In this document: piece by piece, positions 25,829-36,538 of the stretch
Numbering within the stretch: the first letter of the stretch is position 1
How the letters are laid out: each line of letters opens with the position of its first letter
The notes under the pieces: generated by a model
The model's database searches: none
What the model was told of the DNA's origin: nothing
What the model saw: the letters and a program-made list of their open reading frames with translations, nothing else
Translations under genes and position numbers: made by a program
Assembly (NCBI GenBank): GCA_024280145.1
Contig: JAJRQR010000187.1
Coordinates: forward strand, 1 to 47,682
Direction of reading: 5' to 3'
DNA length: 47,682 nucleotides
From: Bacteroidota bacterium
Lineage (GTDB): Bacteria; Bacteroidota; Bacteroidia; Flavobacteriales; Flavobacteriaceae

Positions 25829-26344
25829 TTAGTAAAGGTATAATTTATTTATGATAGTATAAAGAGCAATCGAAGTTGCTTGCACCACATTCATAGAGCT
25901 ATTTTCGCCAAACATTGGTATTGAAATTACTTGATCGGCTAGGTTCAAAATCTCTTCTGAAATCCCATTTTGCTCATTTCCAATTATCAATACTGTTTTT
26001 TGTTCTTTTGAAACTGAAATATTCTCTACTGAAATACTTTTATCTGTAATTTCTAGCGCTATAATTTGAAATCCTTCTTTTTTGAAATTATTGATTTCTG
26101 AAATAATAGCTGTTGAAATAGTATATACAACTTTCTTTTGAGTACTTCTAGCAGTTTTCTGAAGCCGAGAAGATTTAATATTAATATCTGCTTTATAAAA
26201 AACAATTTCCGAAACTCCTAAAGCATCACAAACCCTAAATAAGGCACCAATATTTGAAGGGCTTTTAACTCCATCGCATAGCAATTTTATTGGAAATGTT
26301 TTAGCAGAATTATTTGTGTTGTTATGTTGGAGTTGGGTTGGCAT
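25829..26344 (-). CDS. TrmH/SpoU-family RNA 2'-O-methyltransferase
   Basis: A 171-residue SPOUT-class RNA methyltransferase. The family motifs are present: motif 1 KSPSNIGALFRVCDALG near residues 27-43, motif 2 LIIGNEQNGISEEI, and motif 3 IPMFGENSSMNVVQATSIALY near the C-terminus, which together form the knotted SAM site. It is short because it lacks the N-terminal substrate-binding extension of RlmB/TrmH. The target (tRNA or rRNA ribose) cannot be told. The ATG overlaps the upstream stop as TAATG, and the next gene follows without a gap, so coupling within the operon is strong. Confidence 0.88.
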   Translation of the reverse strand: MPTQLQHNNTNNSAKTFPIKLLCDGVKSPSNIGALFRVCDALGVSEIVFYKADINIKSSRLQKTARSTQKKVVYTISTAIISEINNFKKEGFQIIALEITDKSISVENISVSKEQKTVLIIGNEQNGISEEILNLADQVISIPMFGENSSMNVVQATSIALYTIINKLYLY

Positions 26345-26997
26345 TAATTCTTAAAAACATAATTAATAATGTTCGCACCCATTCGCAATGCTTTTAAACG
26401 TACTTCTTGAGGGTCGTTGTGTACTTCTGGATTTTCCCAACCGTCTCCTATATCGCTTTCAAAAGTATAAAGCAACACCAATCTTCCTTCATTAAAAATC
26501 CCAAATGCTTGCGGACGACTATTATCGTGTTCGTGAATTTTTGGAAGTCCGTTTGGAAAATTAAAGGGGGTACTAAAAATAGGATGATTTTTGGGTATTT
26601 CTATCAATTCTTTATTCGGAAATATTTTAATCAATTCTTTTCTTAAATATTTATCCATTCCGTAATTATCGTCAATATGTAGAAACCCACCACTTAAAAG
26701 ATAATTTCGAAGGTTTACAACATCTTCTTCTGAAAAATATAGATTTCCGTGTCCCGTCATATGCACAAAGGGATAATCGAATAAATCTACACTATTTGGA
26801 GTAACCACTTGAGGTTTTTCTGAAATAGTGGTGTTGATATTTTGATTGCAAAACTTTATTAAATTTGGTAAAGAAGTTGGATTTGCATACCAATCACCGC
26901 CACCGCCATATTGTAAAACTGCAATTTCTTGAGCTGAAATTGAAATTGATAAAAGCAAAAATATGATTATTGAAACTATTTTATTCATAGCTTTCAA
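26344..26997 (-). CDS. DUF4159 secreted protein
   Basis: A 217-residue protein with a signal peptide (MKAMNKIVSIIIFLLLSISISAQ). Its domain resembles DUF4159, related to the glutamine amidotransferase-like/ThuA-type fold of gliding and envelope proteins: LQYGGGGDWYANPTSLPNLIKF, VDLFDYPFVHMTGHGNLYFSEEDVVNLRNYLLSGGFLHIDDNYGMDKYLRKELIKIFP, and HEHDNSRPQAFGIFNEGRLVLLYTFESDIGDGWE. The role is unknown, but the gene is almost always beside trmH/rsmE-like genes in this group (recalled). An alternative start at residue 4 (MNKIV) is possible. It overlaps the TrmH-like gene by one base and is 30 bases after rsmE. Confidence 0.85.
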   Translation of the reverse strand: MKAMNKIVSIIIFLLLSISISAQEIAVLQYGGGGDWYANPTSLPNLIKFCNQNINTTISEKPQVVTPNSVDLFDYPFVHMTGHGNLYFSEEDVVNLRNYLLSGGFLHIDDNYGMDKYLRKELIKIFPNKELIEIPKNHPIFSTPFNFPNGLPKIHEHDNSRPQAFGIFNEGRLVLLYTFESDIGDGWENPEVHNDPQEVRLKALRMGANIINYVFKN

Positions 26998-27027
26998 AAA
27001 TACAATTCTTTTTGTTTTATGGGCTAC

Positions 27028-27738
27028 TTATTCATTAACAAAAGCAATACTATGACAAGCGACAATTGCAGCAGTTTCAGTTCGTAATCTGCTTTCACCT
27101 AAGCTTACAGGTTGATAGCCTTCCTGCAATGCAATATTGATTTCGTTATTAGAAAAATCTCCTTCAGGACCAATTAAAATTAAGTAATCCCCTTTGGGTT
27201 TTAAAACACTTTTTAAAGATTGTTTTCTTGTTTCTTCGCAGTGTGCTATTAACTTATGGTGATTTGTTGGTTTTTGTTTATTAAGAAACTCTTTTAAAGT
27301 AATTGCTTCATTAATAATCGGTAAATAGGCTTTTAACGATTGCTTCATTGCGCTTTGAATTTTTTTCTCAAAGCGTTGTAGTTTGATAACTTTCCGTTCG
27401 CTATGTTCACAAATAATAGGAGTAATTTCCCCAATTCCAATCTCGGTTGCTTTTTCTAAAAGCCATTCGTATCGATCGTTTAACTTTGTTGGAGCAACGG
27501 CCAAATGTAAATAATAGGGAAGTGGCTCTTTACTTTCTACAGAAATTACTTTTGCTACACAATGTTTAGGGTTGCTTTGTAACAATTCCACTTTAAAAAA
27601 GAATCCTTTCCCATTGGTAATCATCAATTGATCGCTCTCTTTTTTCCGAAGTACTTTAAATATATGCCTACTTTCTTCTTTATCAAAAAGTAGTTCTTTA
27701 GAATCTTCTGTTATGTTTGGGTTGTAGAAAAGTTGCAT
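27028..27738 (-). CDS. rsmE: 16S rRNA (uracil-1498 N3)-methyltransferase RsmE
   Basis: A 236-residue SPOUT methyltransferase that modifies U1498 of 16S rRNA. Its N-terminal PUA-like part (MQLFYNPNITEDSKELLFDKEESRHIFKVLRKK, about 1-70) is followed by the SPOUT domain. Key marks: KLNDRYEWLLEKATEIGIGEITPIICEHSE, LILIGPEGDFSNNEI, and the knot VSLGESRLRTETAAIVAC. The length is normal. It starts nine bases after tsaD, in the same leftward operon. The frame is intact. Confidence 0.95.
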   Translation of the reverse strand: MQLFYNPNITEDSKELLFDKEESRHIFKVLRKKESDQLMITNGKGFFFKVELLQSNPKHCVAKVISVESKEPLPYYLHLAVAPTKLNDRYEWLLEKATEIGIGEITPIICEHSERKVIKLQRFEKKIQSAMKQSLKAYLPIINEAITLKEFLNKQKPTNHHKLIAHCEETRKQSLKSVLKPKGDYLILIGPEGDFSNNEINIALQEGYQPVSLGESRLRTETAAIVACHSIAFVNE

Positions 27739-27747
27739 AATTAATTT

Positions 27748-28785
27748 TTAAAACTTCATTCTAGCTTTTGCAACTACATCGTTACTAGCAAATAGCTCTT
27801 CCTTATATTTTAATTCGCCAACAATAGCAATCATAGCTGCATTATCGGTACAATATTCAAATTTTGGTATATGTACTTTCCAACCTAAGTTATTTTCAGC
27901 AGTAAGCAAGGCATTTCTAATCCCAGAATTTGCCGAAACTCCACCACCAATTGCAACTTCGTTAATACCTGTTTGCTTTACAGCACTCTTTAGTTTATCC
28001 ATTAAATAATCAACAATAGTAAATTGTAAACTCGCACAAATGTCGTTCAGGTTTTCAGAAACAAAATTTGGATTGTCTTTCGTGTTTCTTTGTACAAAAT
28101 ATAATACCGCTGTTTTTAATCCACTAAAGCTAAAATCCAATGGACTTACTTTAGGTTTTGGAAATTGAAAAGCTTTTGGGTTTCCAAGTTGTGCATATTT
28201 ATCAATTAACGGACCTCCAGGGTAGGGTAATCCTAATATTTTAGCACTTTTATCGAAGGCTTCACCAACGGCATCATCTATTGTTTGTCCAATAATTTCC
28301 ATTTCAAAATAATTGCTAATCTTCACTATTTGAGTATGACCTCCGCTTATTGTTAAAGCTAAAAATGGAAAATTAGGAGTACTATGTGCTTCAGATTTAA
28401 TAAAATGCGCCAAAATATGTGCTTGCATATGGTTCACATCTATCAACGGAATGTCCAATCCCATCGCTAAAGACTTTGAAAATGAGGTGCCTACCAACAG
28501 CGAACCCATTAATCCAGGACCACGAGTAAATGCTATGGCATTTAACTGATTTTTGTCGATATTTGCTTTGCGTAATGCAAGCTGTACAACTGGCACAATA
28601 TTTTGCTGATGTGCTCTTGAAGCAAGTTCAGGAACAACACCTCCGTATTCTTCGTGAATATGCTGTGTTGCAACAACATTTGAAAGTATAGTACCGTTGT
28701 TTATTACCGCTGCTGCAGTATCATCGCAAGAAGATTCGATGCCTAAAATATATGTTTGTTTTGGTGTCAATTTTAAAAAGGGCAA
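27748..28785 (-). CDS. tsaD: tRNA threonylcarbamoyladenosine transferase TsaD
   Basis: A 345-residue essential enzyme that transfers threonylcarbamoyl to A37 of ANN-decoding tRNAs, working with TsaB and TsaE. The ASKHA-type motifs ILGIESSCDDTAAAVI (residues 13-28), the metal-binding HMQAH (His119, His123), ISGGHTQIV, and GGVSANSGIR near the C-terminus are present. The length is normal. It is the first gene of a leftward operon with rsmE, DUF4159, trmH-like, permease and methyltransferase genes, and is divergent from tamB with 45 bases between. A good promoter lies in that gap. Confidence 0.95.
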   Translation of the reverse strand: MPFLKLTPKQTYILGIESSCDDTAAAVINNGTILSNVVATQHIHEEYGGVVPELASRAHQQNIVPVVQLALRKANIDKNQLNAIAFTRGPGLMGSLLVGTSFSKSLAMGLDIPLIDVNHMQAHILAHFIKSEAHSTPNFPFLALTISGGHTQIVKISNYFEMEIIGQTIDDAVGEAFDKSAKILGLPYPGGPLIDKYAQLGNPKAFQFPKPKVSPLDFSFSGLKTAVLYFVQRNTKDNPNFVSENLNDICASLQFTIVDYLMDKLKSAVKQTGINEVAIGGGVSANSGIRNALLTAENNLGWKVHIPKFEYCTDNAAMIAIVGELKYKEELFASNDVVAKARMKF

Positions 28786-28798
28786 TATTTATTGAATG

Positions 28799-28826
28799 CA
28801 AAAATAAAACATTAAGGTCGTATCAA
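28799..28826 (-). promoter_or_regulatory. Promoter of the tsaD operon
   Basis: Minus-strand TTG (28826-28824), a 17-base spacer and TATTTTTG (28806-28799) match the Bacteroidota pattern. The ATG at 28785 is only 13 bases downstream, so the mRNA leader is short. Confidence 0.6.
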
Positions 28827-28830
28827 AAAA

Positions 28831-31800
28831 TTGAAAAAAATAATAAAAAGAATAATTGCAATACTATTGCTCTTTATTGTACTCGTTATTATTACTTTAT
28901 CTATTCCCGCCGTTCAAACTTTAATAGCAAAAAAAGTTACTATTAAGTTAAACGAAGAATTTGGCACCAATATCAACATTCAACGCCTAGGGCTTAATTG
29001 GAAAGGCGAAGTAGATATACGAGAAGTGTATATTCAAGACCACCATCAAGATACTTTAATTTATTCAAAAAGGCTTCAAACCAATATATTGAGCATTAAA
29101 AACTTGATAGATGGTAACTTAGATTTTGGTTTTATTGAATTAAATGAAGCAAAATTTTATTTAAAAACATATAAAGGGGAAGATTCTGATAATGTTACCA
29201 TATTTTCAGATAAATTTAGTTCAGACAAACCTAAAAGTGACAAACCATTTAGTCTTTTGGGAGAGGATATAACACTTACAAATAGCAAGGTTAAAATTAT
29301 AAATGAAAATCTTGAAACCCCTGAAATATTTAATCTTTCTGAGATAGAAATCAAAAGCAATAATTTATTAATTAATGGACCTAATGTAAATACAGACATC
29401 AAATTATTAGCACTAAAAGCTAAGCGTGGTTTTACTATTAAAAGTATGTCTGGTGACTTTTCCTATTCATTAACTTCTTTAAATTTAGAAAACTTACTAT
29501 TAAATACGGGGACTTCTACTATTAATGGGAATATTAAAATGAATTATGATGAAGGCGGAATGTCAGACTTTGTCAATAAAGTTAACATGGATGTTCAGCT
29601 TCGAGAAACTAAAATCTCAACCAATGATATTAATGCTTTTTATAATGAATTCGGAAAAAACCAACTTATTCAAATTGAAGGTGAGATAAAAGGAACATTA
29701 AATAATTTTATTTTTACCAACGGAAAAATCACCAACGGGCGAATAAGTTTAATTGGAGATTATACCTTTAAGGATTTAATTAGTGAAGAAAAAGACTTTT
29801 CAATAAATGCGACAAATCATAGCATTACGGCTAATTATAATTCATTGGTTAGGTTTATGCCAAGAGTTTTAGGAAAAACACTTCCAGATGAATTAAAAAT
29901 TTTAGGAAACATTAAATTTAAAGGGAACACAACTATTACAAGTACCACTTTAAAAACTGTAAGTACCTTATATAGTTCATTAGGAAATGCAAAAACAAAT
30001 ATTACAATTAATAATTTAAGCAATCCCAAAAAAGCAACTTATATAGGGGATTTAGTTTTCACTAATTTTAAAATCGGCACACTTATAAATTCTGAAACTT
30101 TTGGTGCCATTTCATCTAACTTACATGTTGAAGGCACAGGGTTTACACAACAATCCTTAGACACTAAAATTGATGGTCTTATAAATTCCTTTGTCTTTAA
30201 AGATTATGAATACAATAATATAATTGTTTCTGGGAATTTAAAAAACCCTGTTTTTGATGGTGAGTTAATTATTGATGACCCTAATATTAAAATGAATTTT
30301 AAGGGTTTGGTTGATGTTTCTAAAGAGTTAAATCGATTTGATTTTTCAGCAGATGTAGATTTTGCTGAACTCAATAAATTAAACCTAATGAAACGAGATA
30401 GTATCTCCGTTTTTGTAGGGAAAATTTATATGAATATGAATGGAAATGACATAGATAATACTTTTGGCACTATATCTTTTAAAGAAACTTTTTATCAAAA
30501 TGAAAACGATGACTTCTATTTTAATGACTTTGTTATAACCTCAAAAAAGGAAGGATTAAAAAGAACCATCGATATTAATTCTCCAGATATTATGACAGGG
30601 AAAATTTCAGGAGAATTTAAAATTAAAGAAATTCCGAAGTTATTTTTAAATGGGATAGGTAGTATTTATGCCAATTATATTCCCAAAGAAATTTCAGAAA
30701 ATCAATATATAAATTATGACTTTCAAATTTATAATAAATTAATTGAAGTTTTTATTCCAGAAATTGAGCTTGGGGAAAACACTCGGATTAAAGGCGCTGT
30801 TTTTTCAAATGAATCTAAGTTTAAATTCGATTTTAATTCTCCAGAAATGATTGTGTATAATAATTACCTTGGGAAAGTGAAATTTCAAGTGGATAATAAA
30901 AACCCATTATACAATGCATATATTTATGTAGATACCTTGTACAATGGTTTTTATAATTTAAAGGATATCAATTTAATTAACAAAACACTAAATGATACAC
31001 TTTATATTGGAACTTCTTTTAAAGGTGGCACAAATGCAGAGAATGAATTTAATTTGTCGTTGTACCATACTATTAACCCAGAAGGAAACTCAGTAGTTGG
31101 AGTAAAAAAATCAGATATTACTTATAAAGAAAATACTTGGTATTTAAACGAAAAAAACGATCGCTTTAATAAGATAATATTTGATAATGAATTTAAAAAT
31201 GTTCATTTTGATTCCATAGTTTTAAGTCATAACAATGAAGAAATTCAATTTGCAGGAACAACAAGTGATAGCTTACATAATAAACATTTACAAGTCCATT
31301 TTCATAATGTAAATATCGGAAATATTGTACCAAAAGTAGATAGTTTACGACTATATGGAAAGCTTGATGGCGATTTGAGTGTAATTCAGACAAATGGAGA
31401 ATACTTCCCAAGTTCTAGTTTAGATATCACAGATATCAACATTAACGATGTTGATTTTGGAGATTTAAATATTGATATTGAAGGTAATAATAGTTTAACT
31501 CGGTACAATCTAAATGCTGCATTAGTAAATAAAAATATAAAATCTATCAACGCAATAGGCTTTATGGATGCTACAGAAGATCCTACTCAAATTAATTTAA
31601 ATATTGATTTAAATGATTTTAATATGAAAGCAATAAGCCCTTTTGGCGGCAGTGTTGTTACAGATATTAGAGGATTAATTTCTGGAAGCGGTCAATTAAC
31701 AGGAAACCTAAACTCTCCAAATATTTTAGGGAATTTTAGTCTGAGAGATAGCGGATTAAAAGTACCTTATTTAAACATAGATTTAGATTTTGATGAAATC

Positions 31801-33242
31801 ACTAATATTATTGTCACTAAAGAAAAACTAGAAATATTAAATACGCATATCACCGATACCAAATATAAATCAGTTGGGAGGTTCTCTGGGAATGCAACAC
31901 ATAAAAATTTCAGTAACTGGAAATTGGACTTAAATATTACAACAGATAATTTATTAGTTTTAGATACTTCAATTGATGATAATAGTATGTATTACGGAAC
32001 TGCTTTTATAAGCGGAAAAGCAGATATTTATGGACCTATTAACGAATTGATAATTGATGTTGTAGCGACTACTGAGAAAAATACAGTCTTTAAAATTCCT
32101 TTAAGCGATACAGAATCTATTGGCGATAGTTCATTTATAAGATTTCTTTCTCCTAAAGAAAAAGAAGCAAGATTACGTGGTGAAACTATATTAATCAATG
32201 ATTTAACTGGTTTATCTCTTAATTTTGAATTGGACATTAACCGAAATGCAGAAGTTGAAATCGTAATTGATCAAGTAAATAAATCTGCTTTGCGAGGAAG
32301 AGGAGCAGGTACCCTTTATTAGAAATAAACACCCTGGGGAAATTTAATATGTGGGGGGATTTTATTGTATATGAAGGAATTTACGATTTTAGATATGGTA
32401 AAATAATTCGGAAGGAAATTGAAGTTGAAAGAGATGGAACTATTACTTGGGATGGAAACGCTAGTAAAGCCGAGCTAAATTTAAAAGCAGTTTACAAAAC
32501 CAAAGCAAATCCATCTGCATTACTTGATGATCCAACCATTAACCGAAAAATCCCAGTAGAAGTATTTGTAGAGTTACAAAAAGACATTACGCAACCAGAA
32601 TTAATTTTTGACATTGGTTTTCCAGATGTACGTTCAACGGTTAGAAGTGAATTAGAATACAAGTTGCAAACTGATGAAGAACGCGACAAACAGGCTCTCT
32701 TCCTACTTACAACAGGTTCGTTTATTAGTAATACAGCAGGACAAAGTGCTCTTTCGGGAACGGTGACAGATGGAATAAATGCAATACTTTCTCAATTACT
32801 AACAGACGATGAGGCGATAATTAATATTTCTCCTTATTATGATATGGGAATTGATACCCCAGAAATTGAAACTCAAGATGAGTTTGGGGTTCAGTTTTCT
32901 TCTCAAATAAGCGAACGAATTATTATAAATGGTAAAGTAGGAATTCCAGTTGGAGGTATTAACGATTCCAGAGTCGCGGGAGATGTTGATGTGCAATGGT
33001 TAGTTAATGAAGATGGAAGTCTACGTATTAACTTTTTTAACCGCCAAGCGGAATTGCAATTTATTGGAGAAGATCAAACTTTTGAACAGGGGGCAGGTAT
33101 TTCTTATTCAGTTAATTTTGATACAATGAAAGAATTAATGAATAAATTATTTGGTATAAAAATCGAATTAGAACCTGAAGAGGAGGTATTTATACCAGAT
33201 GATAATTCTCCTGTTATCTTTAAATCGAAATCTAAAAATTAA
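28831..33242 (+). pseudogene. TamB/DUF490-type translocation-assembly protein with a frameshift
   Basis: A very large envelope protein (about 1,470 residues when repaired). One N-terminal membrane anchor (MKKIIKRIIAILLLFIVLVIITLSIPAVQTLIA) precedes a long series of beta-rich AsmA/TamB-type repeats and a C-terminal TamB (DUF490) domain. TamB-like proteins span the periplasm and help transport lipids or assemble outer-membrane proteins. The start is a TTG at 28831; an in-frame TAA just upstream excludes an earlier ATG. At 32314-32322 the frame reads ctt-tat-tag and stops after GAGTLY. Skipping to the next frame gives LEINTLGKFNMWGDFIVYEGIYDFRYGKI, so one base is missing around 32315-32318. Divergent tamB-tsaD is usual in Bacteroidota. 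Confidence 0.88.
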
Positions 33243-33243
33243 C

Positions 33244-33624
33244 CTATAAAGAAGCGATTACCGAAATTTCTACATTTACATTTTTAGGAAGTCTAGCTAC
33301 TTCTACAGTTTCACGAGCAGGAGCTTTGGCTTCATCAAAATAAGAGCCATACACTTTATTAACTTCAGCAAAGTCATCCATATTAGCTAAAAAAATAGAG
33401 CACTTAATTACATTTTCAAAGGTCATTCCTGCTTCAATTAAAATGGCTTTTAAATTTTCCATTACCAATTTGGTTTCAGATTGTATGTTTTCTATTTTTA
33501 ATTCGCCTGTCTTTGGATCTAAAGCAACTTGCCCCGAAGTATAGAGCATATTATCGTTTAAAACTGCTTGATTATAAGGTCCAATAGGTGCAGGTGCATT
33601 TGAGGTATTGATGATTTTTTTCAT
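33244..33624 (-). CDS. RidA-family enamine/imine deaminase
   Basis: A 126-residue YjgF/YER057c/UK114 protein. RidA hydrolyses reactive enamines/imines produced by PLP enzymes such as threonine dehydratase. Family marks: APAPIGPYNQAVL at the N-terminus, YTSGQVALDPKTGEL, and the catalytic-type arginine in ETVEVARLPKNVNVEISVIASL. It is 45 bases after lptD on the same strand and converges with tamB (stop codons two bases apart). The frame is intact and the length is exact for the family. Confidence 0.92.
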   Translation of the reverse strand: MKKIINTSNAPAPIGPYNQAVLNDNMLYTSGQVALDPKTGELKIENIQSETKLVMENLKAILIEAGMTFENVIKCSIFLANMDDFAEVNKVYGSYFDEAKAPARETVEVARLPKNVNVEISVIASL

Positions 33625-33669
33625 AATTATTTCCGAAACAATCGGTTTGTTTTATGTTAATACTATTTA

Positions 33670-36367
33670 CTATAATCGTTTGTCTGGTTCTCTTCGCTTT
33701 TCATATTTAATATCACTAAGCATTGATGATTTAATACCAATAAACATATACCAAGAAGTATTGGTAGCACCAATTGGTGTCCAGTTAAAGCTCAATCGCC
33801 AACTTTCTAAATCTCTTTGAAAACGAAATTGTGTTAGAGTGATTCCTTTGTTTTTAAAGTCGTATCCAGGGGAAATACCAACTTTCCATTTAGGCGAAAA
33901 CTCTACGTTTGAACTAAACATTATGGACTGTGATGATATTTCATTCTGTCTAGAAAAATTATTATAGGTGATGGTATATGCCATTCTAAAATCCCAAGGA
34001 ATTGAAAAATTATACCAGTTAAAATCTGATTTTGAGGCAGCTTCATCATCTTCATATTTACTTCTATCATTGATAGGAGTGGAATCACCAAACAAATCAT
34101 CAGGACGCCCACCATTTCTAAATGTTTCTGTGTTAAAATCATCTTTTTCTTTTCCTTTAAAGTCCCTGCTTGAAAAAGAATAGTTAATACTTATGTTTCC
34201 TGCAGTTAATCTGAAAAGGCTACCACCATTATTAATATTAAATTGATCAACTCGTTGATTGTTATTATCTAAAGCATAAGGGTCTAAAGTTGCTCTAAAG
34301 TTAAAATCCAATTTATTTACCAAAGGTATGCTACCAGTAATATTCAACGGACTCCAGTTTAGTGAATCACCAGCAATATTATAAGCAGTTCTAAAATCTA
34401 AATTATTTAGGATAACTATTTTTTTGCCTTTGCAATAGTAGTGTCTCGATCTCTTACTTTTGCCTCTAATGTATTACTCATTCCAATATTAACGCTACTA
34501 GATTTAACTCTTCCTGGTGATCCATATAGTGATTTTTCAAACCTAGAATAGTAAACAGTTTCGCTAGTATTATCACCTAATGGTTTTTCATAAGAATCCC
34601 AAAACTGATCAAAGGAAGGGTTCACTGTATAACCAATAGATGGTCTTAAAATATGGCGAATAGCTTGTATCTTTTTGTCTTTCCCAAAACTAAACATACC
34701 ATAAACGGTCGTACCTAAACTAGTCGAAAAGTTATAAGTCCGAAAACTATCAAAACCATTGATAGTATCTTCTACTACACCACCAACTCCATCATTAAAA
34801 TTAGGATCGTATTCTTTATTTGTAGTTTTAAATGTCCAATTTTCTTTATAAGTGGTATTCGCAGATGCACTTAAATATTTAAGTATTTTAAAATTGGTGC
34901 TTAAAGGAATGGTATGCTGAACACCAATTTGAGCGTTTTCAAACATCTCAGGTTTAAAAAAAGTGAATCGGTTGTTTTTATTCTGTTTTCTGCTGTAAGA
35001 TTGTACTGTAAATTAATATTATCAATGATTCCTTTTTTAGTTCCAACTTTTGGTTCAAAAGGAAAAATACGTGCCACACTTGCATTTAAATTTGGAAGTG
35101 ACATATTAATTTCTTGAGTGTTGGTGTTTTGTGAATGTGTACCAGCAACAGAAAAATTAACTTGAGGAACCGTTTCAAAAGTTTTTGAATAGGAAATAGA
35201 AGAACTTAAGGTATTTACCAAAGCACTTGCATTATTAGTCTGATTTATGGATTCTTGAAAATACTTACTCGAACCTAAATTCACCGAAGCGGAGAAACGA
35301 GAACTCGGATTTGATTTCGCATCTTGATTATGATTCCAACGTATATTATAAACAGAACTTTCGCTAAAATCATCAAAGCCACGTTGACTATTTATTAATT
35401 TTTCAAACCGTAAGCTTAGATTACCATTGAATTTATAACGTACTGCATAAGAGGATTCTGCACGCAATGCATAACTTCCATTGGTATAATAATCGCCCAA
35501 TACAGTTAGGTCTAAATAATCATTAATTGCAAAATAATATCCGCCATTTTGAAAGAAAAATCCACGTGCATTATTATCCCCGAAACTAGGTATTATAAAG
35601 CCTGATGCTCGATCTTTTGTTAATGGAAAAAAGGCAAATGGCAAGCCTAATGGCAAAGGGACATCCGCAATATACATATTGGTAAACCCAGTTACAATCT
35701 TTTTATTGGGTACAACTTTTGCCCTTCGAGTATAGAAATAATATTCTGGGTTGTCAATATCTTTTGAGGTAGTAAATTTTATATTTTTCAAAAAATAAAC
35801 AGAATCATTTACTCTTTTAGTTACTTCGGCTTTATAATTTAATTCCCCCTCACCAGAACGAGAATTATAAATTAAAGCTTTTTTGGTATCCATATTAAAA
35901 CGAATAGAATCGGGAACAACTTCAGTACCAGCCTGAGTAAATATAGGTAATTGCGAATAAACACCAGCACTATCAATCCCTCTAGCATATATTTCATTTT
36001 TACTATAATCTAATATAATATAACCCGCTTCAATTTTCATGTCTTGATAAGTGATATAGGCCTTATCGTACATATAAACTTTATGCTCCTTTTTGTTCAT
36101 ATATACATACTCTTCCCCATAATAATCCATTACTTCGGTAAGTAGTTCTTCTTTTGGTTGAACAGTATCTGTCTTTACAGAATCCAAAGCAATTTCATTT
36201 ACTTCAGGATTAATAATAGGTTTAATGTTTAATGAAACGGAATCTTGTTGTTTGCTAGTTGGGATTTCAACTTCATTTTTTGAAGGAATATCTTGCGAAT
36301 ACAAAGTGGTATTGCATAAAAGAAGCAAGATGAGAATTTCCAAGAAAAAATGCCTAAATGTTTGCAA
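33670..36367 (-). pseudogene. lptD: LPS-assembly protein LptD with two homopolymer frameshifts
   Basis: LptD is the outer-membrane barrel that inserts lipopolysaccharide with LptE, and is normally essential in LPS-containing bacteria. The signal-like start MQTFRHFFLEILILLLLCNTTLYSQ is followed by an OstA-type beta-jellyroll (VYMYDKAYITYQDMKIEAGYIILDYSKNEIYARG) and a long barrel (PLPLGLPFAFFPLTKDRASGFIIPSFGDN). The frame slips at a seven-base A/T run (34956-34962), after TTDSL, and resumes as FFKPEMFENAQIGVQHTIPL. It slips again at 34419-34425, after TTIAKAKK, and resumes as IVILNNLDFRTAYNIAGDSLNWSPL. One extra base in each run would restore a normal chain of about 899 residues ending at 33670. 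It is divergent from the amidase gene. Confidence 0.9.
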
Positions 36368-36395
36368 TGCTACGATACTATTTTTTGTAAATTTG
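36361..36395 (+). promoter_or_regulatory. Candidate promoter of the amidase gene
   Basis: TTTG at 36361-36364, a 23-base spacer and TAAATTTG at 36388-36395 fit the Bacteroidota pattern. The leader to 36539 would be about 135 bases; it overlaps the start of lptD on the other strand. Confidence 0.45.
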
Positions 36396-36538
36396 GCTTA
36401 GTAATTGTATGTTTACCTAAGTAGGCATACAGGCTCAAAAATAAGCATATTTTTTATGCAATTATTTTTAAAAGTAATTTTTTAACAATAGTGTTATAAA
36501 CAACACGTTATTACTTAATTAGAAAAAACAATTTATCT

